Part shown: positions 1-8,230 of the stretch, in pieces
How the letters are laid out: every line of letters begins with the position of its first letter
Position numbering within the stretch: the stretch's first letter is position 1
Position numbers and translations under genes: made by a program
The notes under the pieces: generated by a model
Told to the model about the DNA's origin: nothing
Database searches by the model: none
Seen by the model: the letters and a program-made list of their open reading frames with translations, nothing else
Assembly (NCBI RefSeq): GCF_006539885.1
Contig: NZ_BJNW01000006.1
Location: 1-64,000 of the forward strand
Length of the DNA: 64,000 bases
Direction of reading: 5' to 3'
From: Kocuria varians
GTDB taxonomy: Bacteria > Actinomycetota > Actinomycetes > Actinomycetales > Micrococcaceae

Positions 1-32
1 GGGCCGGCACCCTGGTTGCGGGGTGCCGGCCC
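1..32. terminator. Intrinsic terminator hairpin at the window edge
   Basis: A perfect 12-bp stem (GGGCCGGCACCC at 1-12 with its complement at 21-32) closes an 8-base loop. There is no T run, as is usual for high-GC actinobacterial terminators. It probably ends a gene lying before the window. Confidence 0.7.
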
Positions 33-83
33 GCCGTCGTCCCCCGGGCGGAGCGTGTCGGCGGCCGGGGGTAGGTTGGACGC

Positions 84-647
84 GTGACTGACACGACCCT
101 GACCCTCATCCGCCACGGCCAGACCGACTGGAACCTGCAGGGACGGTTGCAGGGCCGCTCGGACATCCCCCTCAACGAGACCGGCCGCGAGCAGGCCCGG
201 GAGGTGGGCCGCGAGCTGGCCGCCTCCGGCCGCCACTGGGACGCCCTCGTCTCCTCGCCGCTGCAGCGCGCCCGGGAGACCGCGGAGCTGATCGGCGAGC
301 AGATCGGGCTGACGCTCTCCGGGACCTACGAGGACCTCGTGGAGCGCTCCTTCGGGGACGCCGAGGGCTACGACTGCACCGGCAAGTCGGACGAGCAGCG
401 CCACGCCTTCATGGAGGAGCACGGCGAGACCACCGAGGACGTGATCCGGCGCGGCATCGCGGTGCTGCAGCGCATCGTCGCGGACCACCCGGACCAGGAC
501 GTCATGGTCGTGGCGCACGGGACCATCATCCGCCTGACCGTGGACCGCATCCGCGGCACGAAGCTGCACAGCCTCGCGAACGGCGAGGTCCTGGACGTGA
601 CCGCCGCGGAGGTCTGCGCGGCCAGCGCGTCCGAACCCCGCCCCTGA
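84..647 (+). CDS. Histidine phosphatase family protein (phosphoglycerate mutase-like)
   Basis: A 187-residue protein of the histidine phosphatase (PhoE/GpmB-like) superfamily. The signature LIRHGQTDWN is at residues 8-17, with His11 as the expected phospho-acceptor, and the second histidine is in VVAHGT (about residue 145). These are soluble cytoplasmic enzymes that hydrolyse phosphate esters or isomerise phosphoglycerate. The substrate cannot be told from the sequence. The start is the GTG that puts the RHG motif at the usual distance from the N terminus. It is a single gene between two terminators. Length is normal for the short bacterial members. Confidence 0.85.
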   Translation: MTDTTLTLIRHGQTDWNLQGRLQGRSDIPLNETGREQAREVGRELAASGRHWDALVSSPLQRARETAELIGEQIGLTLSGTYEDLVERSFGDAEGYDCTGKSDEQRHAFMEEHGETTEDVIRRGIAVLQRIVADHPDQDVMVVAHGTIIRLTVDRIRGTKLHSLANGEVLDVTAAEVCAASASEPRP

Positions 648-679
648 ACGGCCCGCGGGAGGGCCACAGTGCCCCTGAC

Positions 680-726
680 GTGTAGAAGTGCCCGGATCCG
701 GTGAAAGGATCCGGGCACTTCTACAC
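680..726. terminator. Bidirectional terminator, 20-bp stem
   Basis: A perfect 20-bp inverted repeat (680-699 and 707-726) encloses a 7-base loop. It lies between the convergent phosphatase gene and the formate/nitrite channel gene, so it can end transcription from both sides. Confidence 0.85.
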
Positions 727-753
727 CTCGGCACCTGAGGAGTGGTGCCGGCG

Positions 754-1587
754 CTACGAGAGCGGAGACCGGGACTGCTCCGGGGCGGAGGGCACGGCCG
801 GAGCGGCGGGCCGGTGCGCGTAGAGCATCGCCAGACCCGTGCAGACGAAGCCGCCCACGGCGTTGCCGAGCAGCACGGGGAGCTGGTTCCAGAGCCACCA
901 GTCGGCCACGGTGACGTCCGCGCCCAGCAGCATGCCCATGGGGACCATGAAGAAGTTGACCACGGCGTGCTCGAAGCCCAGCCCGTAGAACGCCATGACG
1001 GGCAGCCAGATGGCGGCGATCTTGCCGATGGTGTCCTTGGAGGTCAGCCCCATGAACACGCCCAGGCACACGAGCCAGTTGCACAGCACGGCCTTGACGA
1101 ACACCGTGGCCATCCCCGCCCAGCCGAGGGCCTGGTAGGCCGTGGTCTTGGCCTGGGCGGTCTCGACGAAGCGCCGGCCGAGCTCGGCGGCGTCGTGCGA
1201 GCCGAAGCCCGTGAGGACGCCCGCGTACACCAGGGCGAAGACACCCGCGCCGATCAGGTGGCCGATCGCGACCACCAGGACGTAGCGGCCCACGGCGGAC
1301 CACGGGACGAGGCCCCGCAGGGCCGCCATGGGGGTCGTGGCGAAGCCGCCGGTGAGCAGCTCCATGCCCATTAGGATCACGATGGTGATCCCCGCGGGGA
1401 ACAGCAGCGCACCGACCACGGGTGATCCGGAGCTGACGGCGGCCGAGACCGCGAAGGACGTGGTGGCTCCGAGGACGGCGCCGCCGAGGACCGCGCGCAG
1501 GAGGAGCGTCCCGGACGGGGTGGTGGCCTTGGCCTGGCCGGAGCTGATGGCCGCGGCCACCACCTCCGTGGGTGACACGTTGCTCAC
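754..1587 (-). CDS. Formate/nitrite transporter family channel (FocA/NirC-like)
   Basis: A 277-residue integral membrane protein of the FNT family, which forms pentameric channels for formate, nitrite or hydrosulfide. About six hydrophobic segments are visible. The sequence MGMELLTGGF (first half) sits where family members carry the conserved FTGN-type loop, and NWLVCLGVF and VVNFFMVPMG match later conserved helices. Start is a GTG at 1587. It stands alone between the terminator at 680-726 and the glutamate dehydrogenase leader. The window also has nitrate and nitrite reductases, so nitrite is the more attractive substrate, but that is inference from distance-separated genes. The TGGF in place of the usual TGN motif is a deviation worth noting. 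Confidence 0.85.
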   Translation of the reverse strand: MSNVSPTEVVAAAISSGQAKATTPSGTLLLRAVLGGAVLGATTSFAVSAAVSSGSPVVGALLFPAGITIVILMGMELLTGGFATTPMAALRGLVPWSAVGRYVLVVAIGHLIGAGVFALVYAGVLTGFGSHDAAELGRRFVETAQAKTTAYQALGWAGMATVFVKAVLCNWLVCLGVFMGLTSKDTIGKIAAIWLPVMAFYGLGFEHAVVNFFMVPMGMLLGADVTVADWWLWNQLPVLLGNAVGGFVCTGLAMLYAHRPAAPAVPSAPEQSRSPLS

Positions 1588-1827
1588 GGGGTCAACTCTC
1601 TCTCGTCGTGGGGCCCCGGTGGGTGACGGGGGCGCGGCGGATCCCGTGGGGTGGGAGTCCGCGAGGGGGGAAGCCGAAAATCGATGCCCGGACGAGTGTA
1701 GAACCCGGCAACAGGAGGACAGAACCGCGCTCCCGTCTGGTCCGCGTGAGTCCGGAGCCCTAGGGTTGGGGAGGTATGCGGCAGTGTGGCCGTGAACGGT
1801 GCGGACGCCAGGGTCGAAGGAGGCCCC

Positions 1828-1908
1828 GTGGGTTCGCGTGCCGTGCCCGATCGGGCGTCACGTGCCACGCCGTGGAGTTACCACCGAACTCGACGAACGA
1901 AGGCGTGA
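1828..1908 (+). CDS. Possible 26-residue leader peptide ahead of glutamate dehydrogenase
   Basis: A short reading frame starts with GTG at 1828 behind a near-perfect ribosome binding site (GAAGGAGG at 1816-1823) and stops with TGA at 1906-1908, seven bases before the GTG chosen as the dehydrogenase start. It is rich in Arg and Ser. The good ribosome site is the main evidence, since the dehydrogenase start itself has only a weak one. It could couple translation to the downstream gene. It could also be chance, or the true start of the large gene if a frameshift error lies between. Confidence 0.35.
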   Translation: MGSRAVPDRASRATPWSYHRTRRTKA

Positions 1909-1915
1909 TGCAGCA

Positions 1916-4900
1916 GTGACCCCTCCTCCGGACACCACACAGGCAATCCCCGCAGTGTGGCAGCGACCGCAGTGGCGCGGCGCGCAGTCGTGGCTCAACG
2001 AGTACTACCGCTCCGCTCCGGACGCGGACATGGCGGCCACGGACGAGCAGGTCCTCACCGAGCGTGCCGAGACGCACCGCGGGGTGGGGCGGGTCCGGGA
2101 CGAGCGCGAGCTGTGCGTGGACGTCCTCGAGGACCACGGCCGGACCGTGCTGTACATGGTCACCACGGACATGCCGTTCCTGGTCTCCACGCTGACCACG
2201 GAGATCGCCGCGAACTGGGGCGGCGCGGAGCTCGTGCTGCACCCGCTGCTGCTGGCCACGCGTGACGCCGCCTCGCACGAGCTCACCGCCCTGGACCGGC
2301 TGCCGGAGATCTCGTCCGTCTCGTCCGGGGACACCACTTCCATCCCGCTGACCCGCGACATCATCGGGGACGCGGCGTCGGACAGCTCCACCCGCACCGC
2401 GGTGGAGTCCTGGATCCGGGTGGAGCTGCACGGTTCCCTGGACGAGGCCGAGCGGCAGCAGTTGCGCGAGCGCGTCGAGAAGCTCGTGGCGGACGTGGTG
2501 CGCGTGTCCGACGACCAGGAGGCCATGCTGCGCGAGGCCGGGGTGATCGCGCAGTCGCTGGACCCCCTGGAGAACATCACGTTCCCGGACGGCTCCCACC
2601 TGCCGGACGTTCGTGCCGCCAAGGACTTCCTGGAGTGGCTGCGGGACGGCAACTTCGTGTTCATGGGCATCAAGCGCTACGACCTCGAGTCGGACGGCGA
2701 GGACGCCGTGCTGCACTCCCGCCCGGACACCGGCCTGGGCCTGCTGCGCGAGCGTGGCACGCAGGGCCATGCCCAGCGGCTCACCGGACTGGGCAGCGTG
2801 CACGCCCGTGACCACCAGGTGGTCTTCGTGACTAAGGCGAACCGCCGCTCCTCGATCCACCGCCGGGAGTACCTGGACTACATCGGGGTGCGCACGTTCA
2901 CGGCGGACGGTGAGGTGGACGGCGAGTACCTGCTCCTGGGCCTGTTCTCCCGCCACGCGTACTCCGTGCCCGCCCAGCAGACCCCCATGGTCCGGGAGAA
3001 GGTGCAGCGGGTGGTCCGGGACTTCGGGTTCCTCCCGGACTCGCACTCCGCCCGCGACCTGATGGGCATCATCGAGGACTACCCCCGCGACGAGCTGTTC
3101 CACATGTCCGCCGCGGAGCTCAGCGAGACCGCCGGTGCGGTGCTGGCGCTCAACGAGCGCCGTCAGACCCGCGTGTTCCTGCGTCAGGACACGTTCGGCC
3201 GCTTCATATCTGCCGTGGTCTACCTGCCGCGCGACCGCTACAACACCTCCGTGCGCCAGCGCATCGAGACGCAGCTCTACGACGTCTTCGCCGCCGAGGC
3301 CATCGACTTCGAGGTTCGCCTAACGTCCTCCTCCCTGGCCCGCCTCTTCTTCCGCATCCGTCTGCCCTACACGGGCCAGGTGCGCGAGTTCGACCACGAG
3401 GAGTTGGAGGCCCGGCTGCGTGCCGCCGTGCGCTCGTGGCCCGAGTCCCTGGGGCGGGCGATCGGCCTGGAGTTCGACGACGAGCAGGCTTCCACCCTGG
3501 GTTCCCTCTGGGCGGACGCCTTTCCCGGCTCCTACCGCGAGGACTACGAGATCGAGGAGGCCATCCAGGACCTCAAGCGCTGCGAGGAGCTGTGGGGCCG
3601 CGACCCGAACCTGCCCGCCGAGGTCCGCGTGGCCGAGACGGATGGCCAGGTGCGCCTGAACATCTACCTCACGCAGGCCCTGTCCCTCACGGAGCTGCTG
3701 CCGCTGCTGCACAACCTGGGGCTGCGTGTCCTGGACCAGCGCCCCTACACGGTCACCCCGGCGGACGGCCGCGAGTTCCAGCTCTACGACTTCGGCGTGG
3801 AGCTGCCGGCCGGTGTGGACCCCACGGGCCCGGACGAGGCCAAGACCGAGGACATCATCGAGGACACCCTGTGCGCGGTGCTCTCCGGGCGCTCCGATTC
3901 GGACAGCCTGGACCGCCTGGTGCTCACCGAGCGCATGAGCTGGCGCTCGGTGGCCGTGCTGCGCGCGTACGTGCGGTACCTGCTGCAGCTGGGCTACCCC
4001 AACTCCTTCGAGTACATCGCGGACACCCTCGTGGCGTACCCGCAGGCCACGGCGGAGATCTCCGAGCTGTTCTCGGCGAGCTTCGACCCCGAGCGCTTCG
4101 GGGACGACGACGCCGCCCGCGAGACCGCGCGCGACGCCGCCCTCGAGCGCCTGGGCGCCGTGCTGGACGAGGTCCCCAGCCTGGACGCGGACCGGCTCTT
4201 CCGGGCGCTCGCGGACGTGGTCTCCGCGACCCTGCGCACCAACGTGTTCCAGCACCGCCCCACGATGGCGTTCAAGCTGGACCCCGCCGCGATCCCGGCT
4301 GCACCGCAGCCGCGCCCGGCGTACGAGATCTGGGTCTGGTCCCCGCGCGTGGAGGGCACGCACCTGCGCTTCGGCGAGGTGGCCCGTGGCGGCCTGCGCT
4401 GGTCCGACCGCCGCGAGGACTTCCGCACGGAGGTGCTCGGGCTGGTCAAGGCGCAGATGGTCAAGAACGCCGTGATCGTGCCCACCGGCGCGAAGGGCGG
4501 GTTCTTCCCCAAGCAGCTCCCGGACCCGCAGACGGACCGCGAGGGCTGGCTGACGGAGGGCCGGGAGGCCTACAAGCTGTTCATCGCGTCCCTGCTGGAC
4601 GTCACCGACAACATCGTGCGCGAGGCCGAGGCCGAGGCCGCGCAGGACGGGACGGACGCGACCGGGCAGACTGCGGCGTCGTCGTCCGCCGAGGACGCCA
4701 CCCCGGGTGCCGGCGCGGTGGAGCCCGCCGAGACCTCCGGCGAGGCCGGCGACACCGTGGTGCACCCGGAGAACGTGGTGCGCCGCGACGGCGACGACTC
4801 CTACCTGGTGGTCGCCGCGGACAAGGGCACCGCCGCGTTCTCGGACACCGCGAACGCGATCTCCCTGGAGCGCGGCTTCTGGCTCGGGGACGCCTTCGCG

Positions 4901-7015
4901 TCCGGCGGGTCCGTGGGCTACGACCACAAGGCCATGGGCATCACCGCCCGCGGCGCGTGGGAGTCCGTGAAGCGCCACTTCTTCGAGCTCGGCCTGGACA
5001 CCCAGTCCGAGGCGTTCACCGTGGTGGGCGTGGGAGACATGTCCGGGGACGTGTTCGGCAACGGCATGCTGCTCTCCGAGCACATCCACCTGATCGCGGC
5101 GTTCGACCACCGGGACGTGTTCCTGGACCCCACGCCGGACGCCGCCGCCTCCTACAGGGAGCGCGAGCGGCTGTTCAACGCGGGGCGCACCTCGTGGCAG
5201 GACTTCGACCGCAGCGTGATCTCCGAGGGTGGCGGCGTGTACTCGCGTCAGGAGAAGTCGATTCCGATCACCCCGCAGGTGCGCGAGGCGCTCGGGATCG
5301 AGGACGGCGTCACCTCGCTAAGCCCGCAGGAGCTCGTGCGCCGCGTGCTGCTGGCCCCGGCGGACCTGCTCTACAACGGCGGCATCGGCACCTACGTGAA
5401 GGCCGCCTCGGAGACGAACCAGGAGGTCGGGGACAAGGCGAACGACGCCATCCGCGTCAACGGCGAGGACCTGCGCGTGCGGGTCATCGGCGAGGGCGGC
5501 AACCTGGGCGCCACGCAGCTCGGCCGCATCGAGGCCGCGCTGAACGGTGTCCTGGTCAACACGGACGCGATCGACAACTCCGGCGGCGTGGAGTCCTCCG
5601 ACCGCGAGGTGAACATCAAGATCCTCGTGGACGGCATGGTCCAGGCCGGTCTGCTGGAGCAGGAGGAGCGCGCCGAGTTCATCGAGTCCATGACGGACGA
5701 GGTGGCCGAGCTCGTGCTGCGCACCAACGTGGCGCAGAACGTGCTGCTGACCACCGAGCGCGCCCGCGGCGTCGAGTTCACGGAGACGTTCATCCGGCTC
5801 ATGCACTGGCTCGAGGAGAACGCGGACCTCAACCGCGAGCTCGAGTTCCTGCCCTCGGACGAGCAGCTGCGCGAACGTGCCACGCAGGACCAGCCGCTCA
5901 CGAGCCCGGAGCTGTCCGTGCTCACGGCGTACTCCAAGATCCAGCTCACCAAGGCGCTCGTGGACAGCGACCTCGCGGAGGACCCCTGGTTCCACGGGAC
6001 GCTCTCGCAGTACTTCCCGGCGCAGATCCGGGAGCGCTTCGGGGACGAGCTGGACACCCACCCGCTGCGCAAGGAGATCATCTCCACCGTGGTGGCCAAC
6101 CGGATCGTCAACTACGGCGGGATCGCCTTCGCGTACCGCGTGGTGGTCGGCTCCGGCGCGGACCTCGCGGACATGGCGCGCGCGTTCGTGGCGGCCATGG
6201 AGATCTTCGAGCTGCAGGACTACGCGGACCGGCACGCGCACCTGGGCACCGAGGTGCCCCTGGAGCTGTGGAACCGGATGTCCCTGCGGATGCGCCGGCT
6301 GCTCGACCGGGTGGTGCGCTGGTTCCTGCACCGCCAGATCGGGGACTCGGACATCCAGGAGCTCGTGAACACCTACCGGCCCATCGCGCGCCTGCGCTTC
6401 GGGACCAAGCAGCTCATGAGCGCGGAGTCCCAGGAGCGCACGCGCGCTGAGGCGGAGCTCGCCGAGCGCCACGGCGTGGCCGAGGACCTCGCCGTGGAGT
6501 GGGCCGAGCTGCTCGACGCCTACTCGCTGCTCGACGTCGCCCGGCTCGCCGAGTCCCAGGGCCTCGCCGGCCCCGAGGGCGAGGAGAGCGGGGAAGCCGA
6601 CGCCGCGGCGTCGTCCTCCGAGGAGACCGCGGCCGCGACCAACGCGGACGGTGTGAGCGTGCAGATGGTCGCGCGCGTCTACTTCGCGCTCTACGACCGC
6701 TACGGACTCGAGAACCTGCTCAACCGGATCTCGGCGCTGCCGCAGACCACGCGGTGGGAGAACATGGCGCGGATCGCGATGCGCGAGGACCTCTACGCCA
6801 CGCTTGTCGCCATCGCCGCGCAGGTGCTGCAGGTCCCCGGGGCCGACGCCGCGGAGAAGGTCGAGGCGTGGGAGCAGGAGAACGCGGACCGGCTCGAGCG
6901 GCTGCGCGAGGTGCTCGAGGAGATCGAGTCCATGACGCGCTCGGAGGACTTCGGCTCCGAGCTCGCCGCGCTCTCGGTCGCCCTGCGGACCCTGCGGGGT
7001 GCGCTGGCGGACTGA
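1916..7015 (+). CDS. gdh: NAD-specific glutamate dehydrogenase, large (about 180 kDa) class
   Basis: A roughly 1,700-residue catabolic enzyme that deaminates glutamate to 2-oxoglutarate with NAD. Long N-terminal regulatory (ACT-like) segments come first, and homology begins at SWLNEYYRS. The catalytic core near 4390-5600 includes GGLRWSDRREDFRTEVLGL and PTGAKGGFF (nucleotides about 4480-4506), and the C-terminal part is helical. The start is uncertain: GTG at 1916 is chosen because it follows the leader frame closely, and GTG at 1799 would add 39 residues. Two low-complexity Ala/Ser/Glu-rich inserts are visible, near 4620-4780 (inside the catalytic domain) and 6570-6650. Each carries a copy of the GACGACGCC repeat. 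Single-gene transcript ended by the hairpin at 7101-7148. Confidence 0.92.
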   Translation: MTPPPDTTQAIPAVWQRPQWRGAQSWLNEYYRSAPDADMAATDEQVLTERAETHRGVGRVRDERELCVDVLEDHGRTVLYMVTTDMPFLVSTLTTEIAANWGGAELVLHPLLLATRDAASHELTALDRLPEISSVSSGDTTSIPLTRDIIGDAASDSSTRTAVESWIRVELHGSLDEAERQQLRERVEKLVADVVRVSDDQEAMLREAGVIAQSLDPLENITFPDGSHLPDVRAAKDFLEWLRDGNFVFMGIKRYDLESDGEDAVLHSRPDTGLGLLRERGTQGHAQRLTGLGSVHARDHQVVFVTKANRRSSIHRREYLDYIGVRTFTADGEVDGEYLLLGLFSRHAYSVPAQQTPMVREKVQRVVRDFGFLPDSHSARDLMGIIEDYPRDELFHMSAAELSETAGAVLALNERRQTRVFLRQDTFGRFISAVVYLPRDRYNTSVRQRIETQLYDVFAAEAIDFEVRLTSSSLARLFFRIRLPYTGQVREFDHEELEARLRAAVRSWPESLGRAIGLEFDDEQASTLGSLWADAFPGSYREDYEIEEAIQDLKRCEELWGRDPNLPAEVRVAETDGQVRLNIYLTQALSLTELLPLLHNLGLRVLDQRPYTVTPADGREFQLYDFGVELPAGVDPTGPDEAKTEDIIEDTLCAVLSGRSDSDSLDRLVLTERMSWRSVAVLRAYVRYLLQLGYPNSFEYIADTLVAYPQATAEISELFSASFDPERFGDDDAARETARDAALERLGAVLDEVPSLDADRLFRALADVVSATLRTNVFQHRPTMAFKLDPAAIPAAPQPRPAYEIWVWSPRVEGTHLRFGEVARGGLRWSDRREDFRTEVLGLVKAQMVKNAVIVPTGAKGGFFPKQLPDPQTDREGWLTEGREAYKLFIASLLDVTDNIVREAEAEAAQDGTDATGQTAASSSAEDATPGAGAVEPAETSGEAGDTVVHPENVVRRDGDDSYLVVAADKGTAAFSDTANAISLERGFWLGDAFASGGSVGYDHKAMGITARGAWESVKRHFFELGLDTQSEAFTVVGVGDMSGDVFGNGMLLSEHIHLIAAFDHRDVFLDPTPDAAASYRERERLFNAGRTSWQDFDRSVISEGGGVYSRQEKSIPITPQVREALGIEDGVTSLSPQELVRRVLLAPADLLYNGGIGTYVKAASETNQEVGDKANDAIRVNGEDLRVRVIGEGGNLGATQLGRIEAALNGVLVNTDAIDNSGGVESSDREVNIKILVDGMVQAGLLEQEERAEFIESMTDEVAELVLRTNVAQNVLLTTERARGVEFTETFIRLMHWLEENADLNRELEFLPSDEQLRERATQDQPLTSPELSVLTAYSKIQLTKALVDSDLAEDPWFHGTLSQYFPAQIRERFGDELDTHPLRKEIISTVVANRIVNYGGIAFAYRVVVGSGADLADMARAFVAAMEIFELQDYADRHAHLGTEVPLELWNRMSLRMRRLLDRVVRWFLHRQIGDSDIQELVNTYRPIARLRFGTKQLMSAESQERTRAEAELAERHGVAEDLAVEWAELLDAYSLLDVARLAESQGLAGPEGEESGEADAAASSSEETAAATNADGVSVQMVARVYFALYDRYGLENLLNRISALPQTTRWENMARIAMREDLYATLVAIAAQVLQVPGADAAEKVEAWEQENADRLERLREVLEEIESMTRSEDFGSELAALSVALRTLRGALAD

Positions 7016-7100
7016 GGCACGTCCCGGGGCCCGAGCCCGCCGTGCGAGCACCCCTGTACGGGGGATGCGGCGGCGACCGGTGGCAGAGGCCGGCTCTCCT

Positions 7101-7148
7101 GACGACGCCCGGGTGGCGGTTCCCACGGAACGCCACCCGGGCGTCGTC
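7101..7148. terminator. Terminator built from an inverted GACGACGCC pair
   Basis: A perfect 18-bp stem (7101-7118 with 7131-7148) starts with GACGACGCC on the left arm and ends with GGCGTCGTC on the right. The apical loop can add four more pairs after a one-base bulge. It follows the glutamate dehydrogenase stop. Confidence 0.85.
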
Positions 7149-7163
7149 GTCGCCGTGCGGTAG

Positions 7164-7179
7164 TGTGACTGGCATCACA
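7164..7179. promoter_or_regulatory. CRP/GlxR-type binding site, perfect palindrome
   Basis: TGTGA-N6-TCACA with exact half-sites, flanked by a further G and C that extend the symmetry. This is the consensus of cAMP receptor-type regulators (CRP, GlxR). It is centred about 50 bases before the lipoprotein start codon at 7221, near or over the likely promoter. Whether it activates or represses cannot be told. Confidence 0.65.
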
Positions 7180-7220
7180 CAGAGTGGCCACCCGGGCCGC
7201 CCGCCGCGTTGGGAGAGAAC

Positions 7221-7925
7221 ATGAACCAGAAGATCTTCAAGGGACTCGCACCGCTCGCCGTGGCGGGGGCTCTGCTGCTCACCGGGTGCAGCCAGGGCGG
7301 TGACACGGACGACGCCGCCTCGTCCTCGCAGTCCGCGGCCTCCGGTGCCGCGAGCGGGCAGGCCTCGGACGGGGCGTCGTCGGGAGCGTCTGCGGGGGCT
7401 TCCGACGGCGCGTCGGACGGTGCCTCGGGTGGTGCGTCCGGCCAGGCGGGGGCCTCCGGTGACGGTTCCCAGGGTGGCTCGGGCGGTCCGGGTGGCTCCG
7501 GCTCCTCGGGCGACGGTGCGGGCCAGGGCGGGGCGCAGGCCGGCTCCGCGGAGGGTGGTGCGGCCGCCGGCGGCGCAGCTGGTGGTGGTGCGGCCGGTTC
7601 CGGGACCTCGGGAGGTGCCGCGGGTGGCTCGGCCGGTGCCGGTGGCGCTGCTGGCGGTTCCGGTGTGAACGGCGGTGCGTCCGGTGGTGGGGCTGGTGGC
7701 ACGAACAGCGGTGTCAAGGGTGCGGGCGGCTCCGGCTACGCGCCGATCGACAGCGGCACCGGGACCATCGGCGCGGGCCAGTACGTGGTGCAGGCCGGGG
7801 ACACCCTCGGCTCCATCGCGCAGCGCTCCGGCGTTCCGGTGGCGAAGCTCTACCAGGCCAACCGCGACCGCATCACGATGCACACCATCCGCGTGGGACA
7901 GGTCATCACGATCCCGCAGATGTGA
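7221..7925 (+). CDS. LysM-domain lipoprotein with long Gly/Ser/Ala linker
   Basis: A 234-residue secreted lipoprotein. The signal peptide is lysine-containing, then hydrophobic, and ends at the lipobox LLTGC, with Cys22 the expected lipidated residue. About 140 residues of Gly/Ala/Ser repeats follow as a flexible spacer. The C-terminal 50 residues form one LysM module (YVVQAGDTLGSIAQRSG...) expected to bind peptidoglycan. The role is probably wall anchoring or tethering, and no catalytic domain is present. The ATG at 7221 is chosen over an in-frame TTG at 7209 because GGGAGA at 7211-7216 is a good ribosome site. The linker holds two GACGACGCC repeats (7308, 7373). A perfect CRP/GlxR-type site lies upstream. 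Confidence 0.85.
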   Translation: MNQKIFKGLAPLAVAGALLLTGCSQGGDTDDAASSSQSAASGAASGQASDGASSGASAGASDGASDGASGGASGQAGASGDGSQGGSGGPGGSGSSGDGAGQGGAQAGSAEGGAAAGGAAGGGAAGSGTSGGAAGGSAGAGGAAGGSGVNGGASGGGAGGTNSGVKGAGGSGYAPIDSGTGTIGAGQYVVQAGDTLGSIAQRSGVPVAKLYQANRDRITMHTIRVGQVITIPQM

Positions 7926-7964
7926 GATCGACTCTGCGGACGCCGTACGTCGGCGGACCGCAAC

Positions 7965-8004
7965 GGCCCCCGGGCCTGCCTCCGAGGATGCGAGGCCGGG
8001 GGCC
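7965..8004. terminator. Terminator after the LysM lipoprotein
   Basis: A GC-rich inverted repeat (GGCCCCCGGGCCT at 7965-7977 with AGGCCGGGGGCC at 7993-8004, one bulged base) follows the lipoprotein stop codon. Confidence 0.6.
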
Positions 8005-8037
8005 GCTGCGCTGGGCGGTTCGCTTTCCGGCCCCACG

Positions 8038-8194
8038 CGGGTGACTGCGGCGTCGGGCCCCGGGATGGCCCACGCGCCGTCGACCGGCCCTCCGCCGCTC
8101 ACCCGAGCGAACGCGGCAGGGGTGTGCGAGCACCCGCTCCGGCAAGCCTCTCGCGACGCAGCGCGTGCCCGGGTGATCGCGGCGTCGAGCCCCG
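8038..8194 (+). repeat. Imperfect 27-bp direct repeat in a gene-free stretch
   Basis: The gap 7926-8230 holds no gene. Besides the terminator at 7965-8004 it contains two copies of a 27-bp sequence beginning CGGGTGA and ending GCCCCGGG, at 8038-8064 and 8168-8194, with three mismatches by eye. The second copy is followed by a CCCGGG inverted pair (8189-8194 and 8204-8209) that could end the nitrite reductase transcript coming from the other strand. Nothing else is evident. Confidence 0.5.
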
Positions 8195-8230
8195 GGCCTC
8201 AGTGACCCGGGACGGTCCGCGCCCCGTCGG

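Noticed and set aside
3436-6450. Very long open frames overlapping glutamate dehydrogenase on both strands (for example 3436-6450 plus, 5318-7126 minus)
   Set aside because: They are Arg/Gly/Pro- or His/Val/Leu-rich translations of GC-rich third positions, have no recognisable domains and lie fully across a strongly supported gene.
7320-7720. Repetitive sequence that might be a CRISPR array or tandem repeat locus
   Set aside because: The repeats are irregular Gly/Ser/Ala codons in the lipoprotein linker, without constant unit length or spacers.
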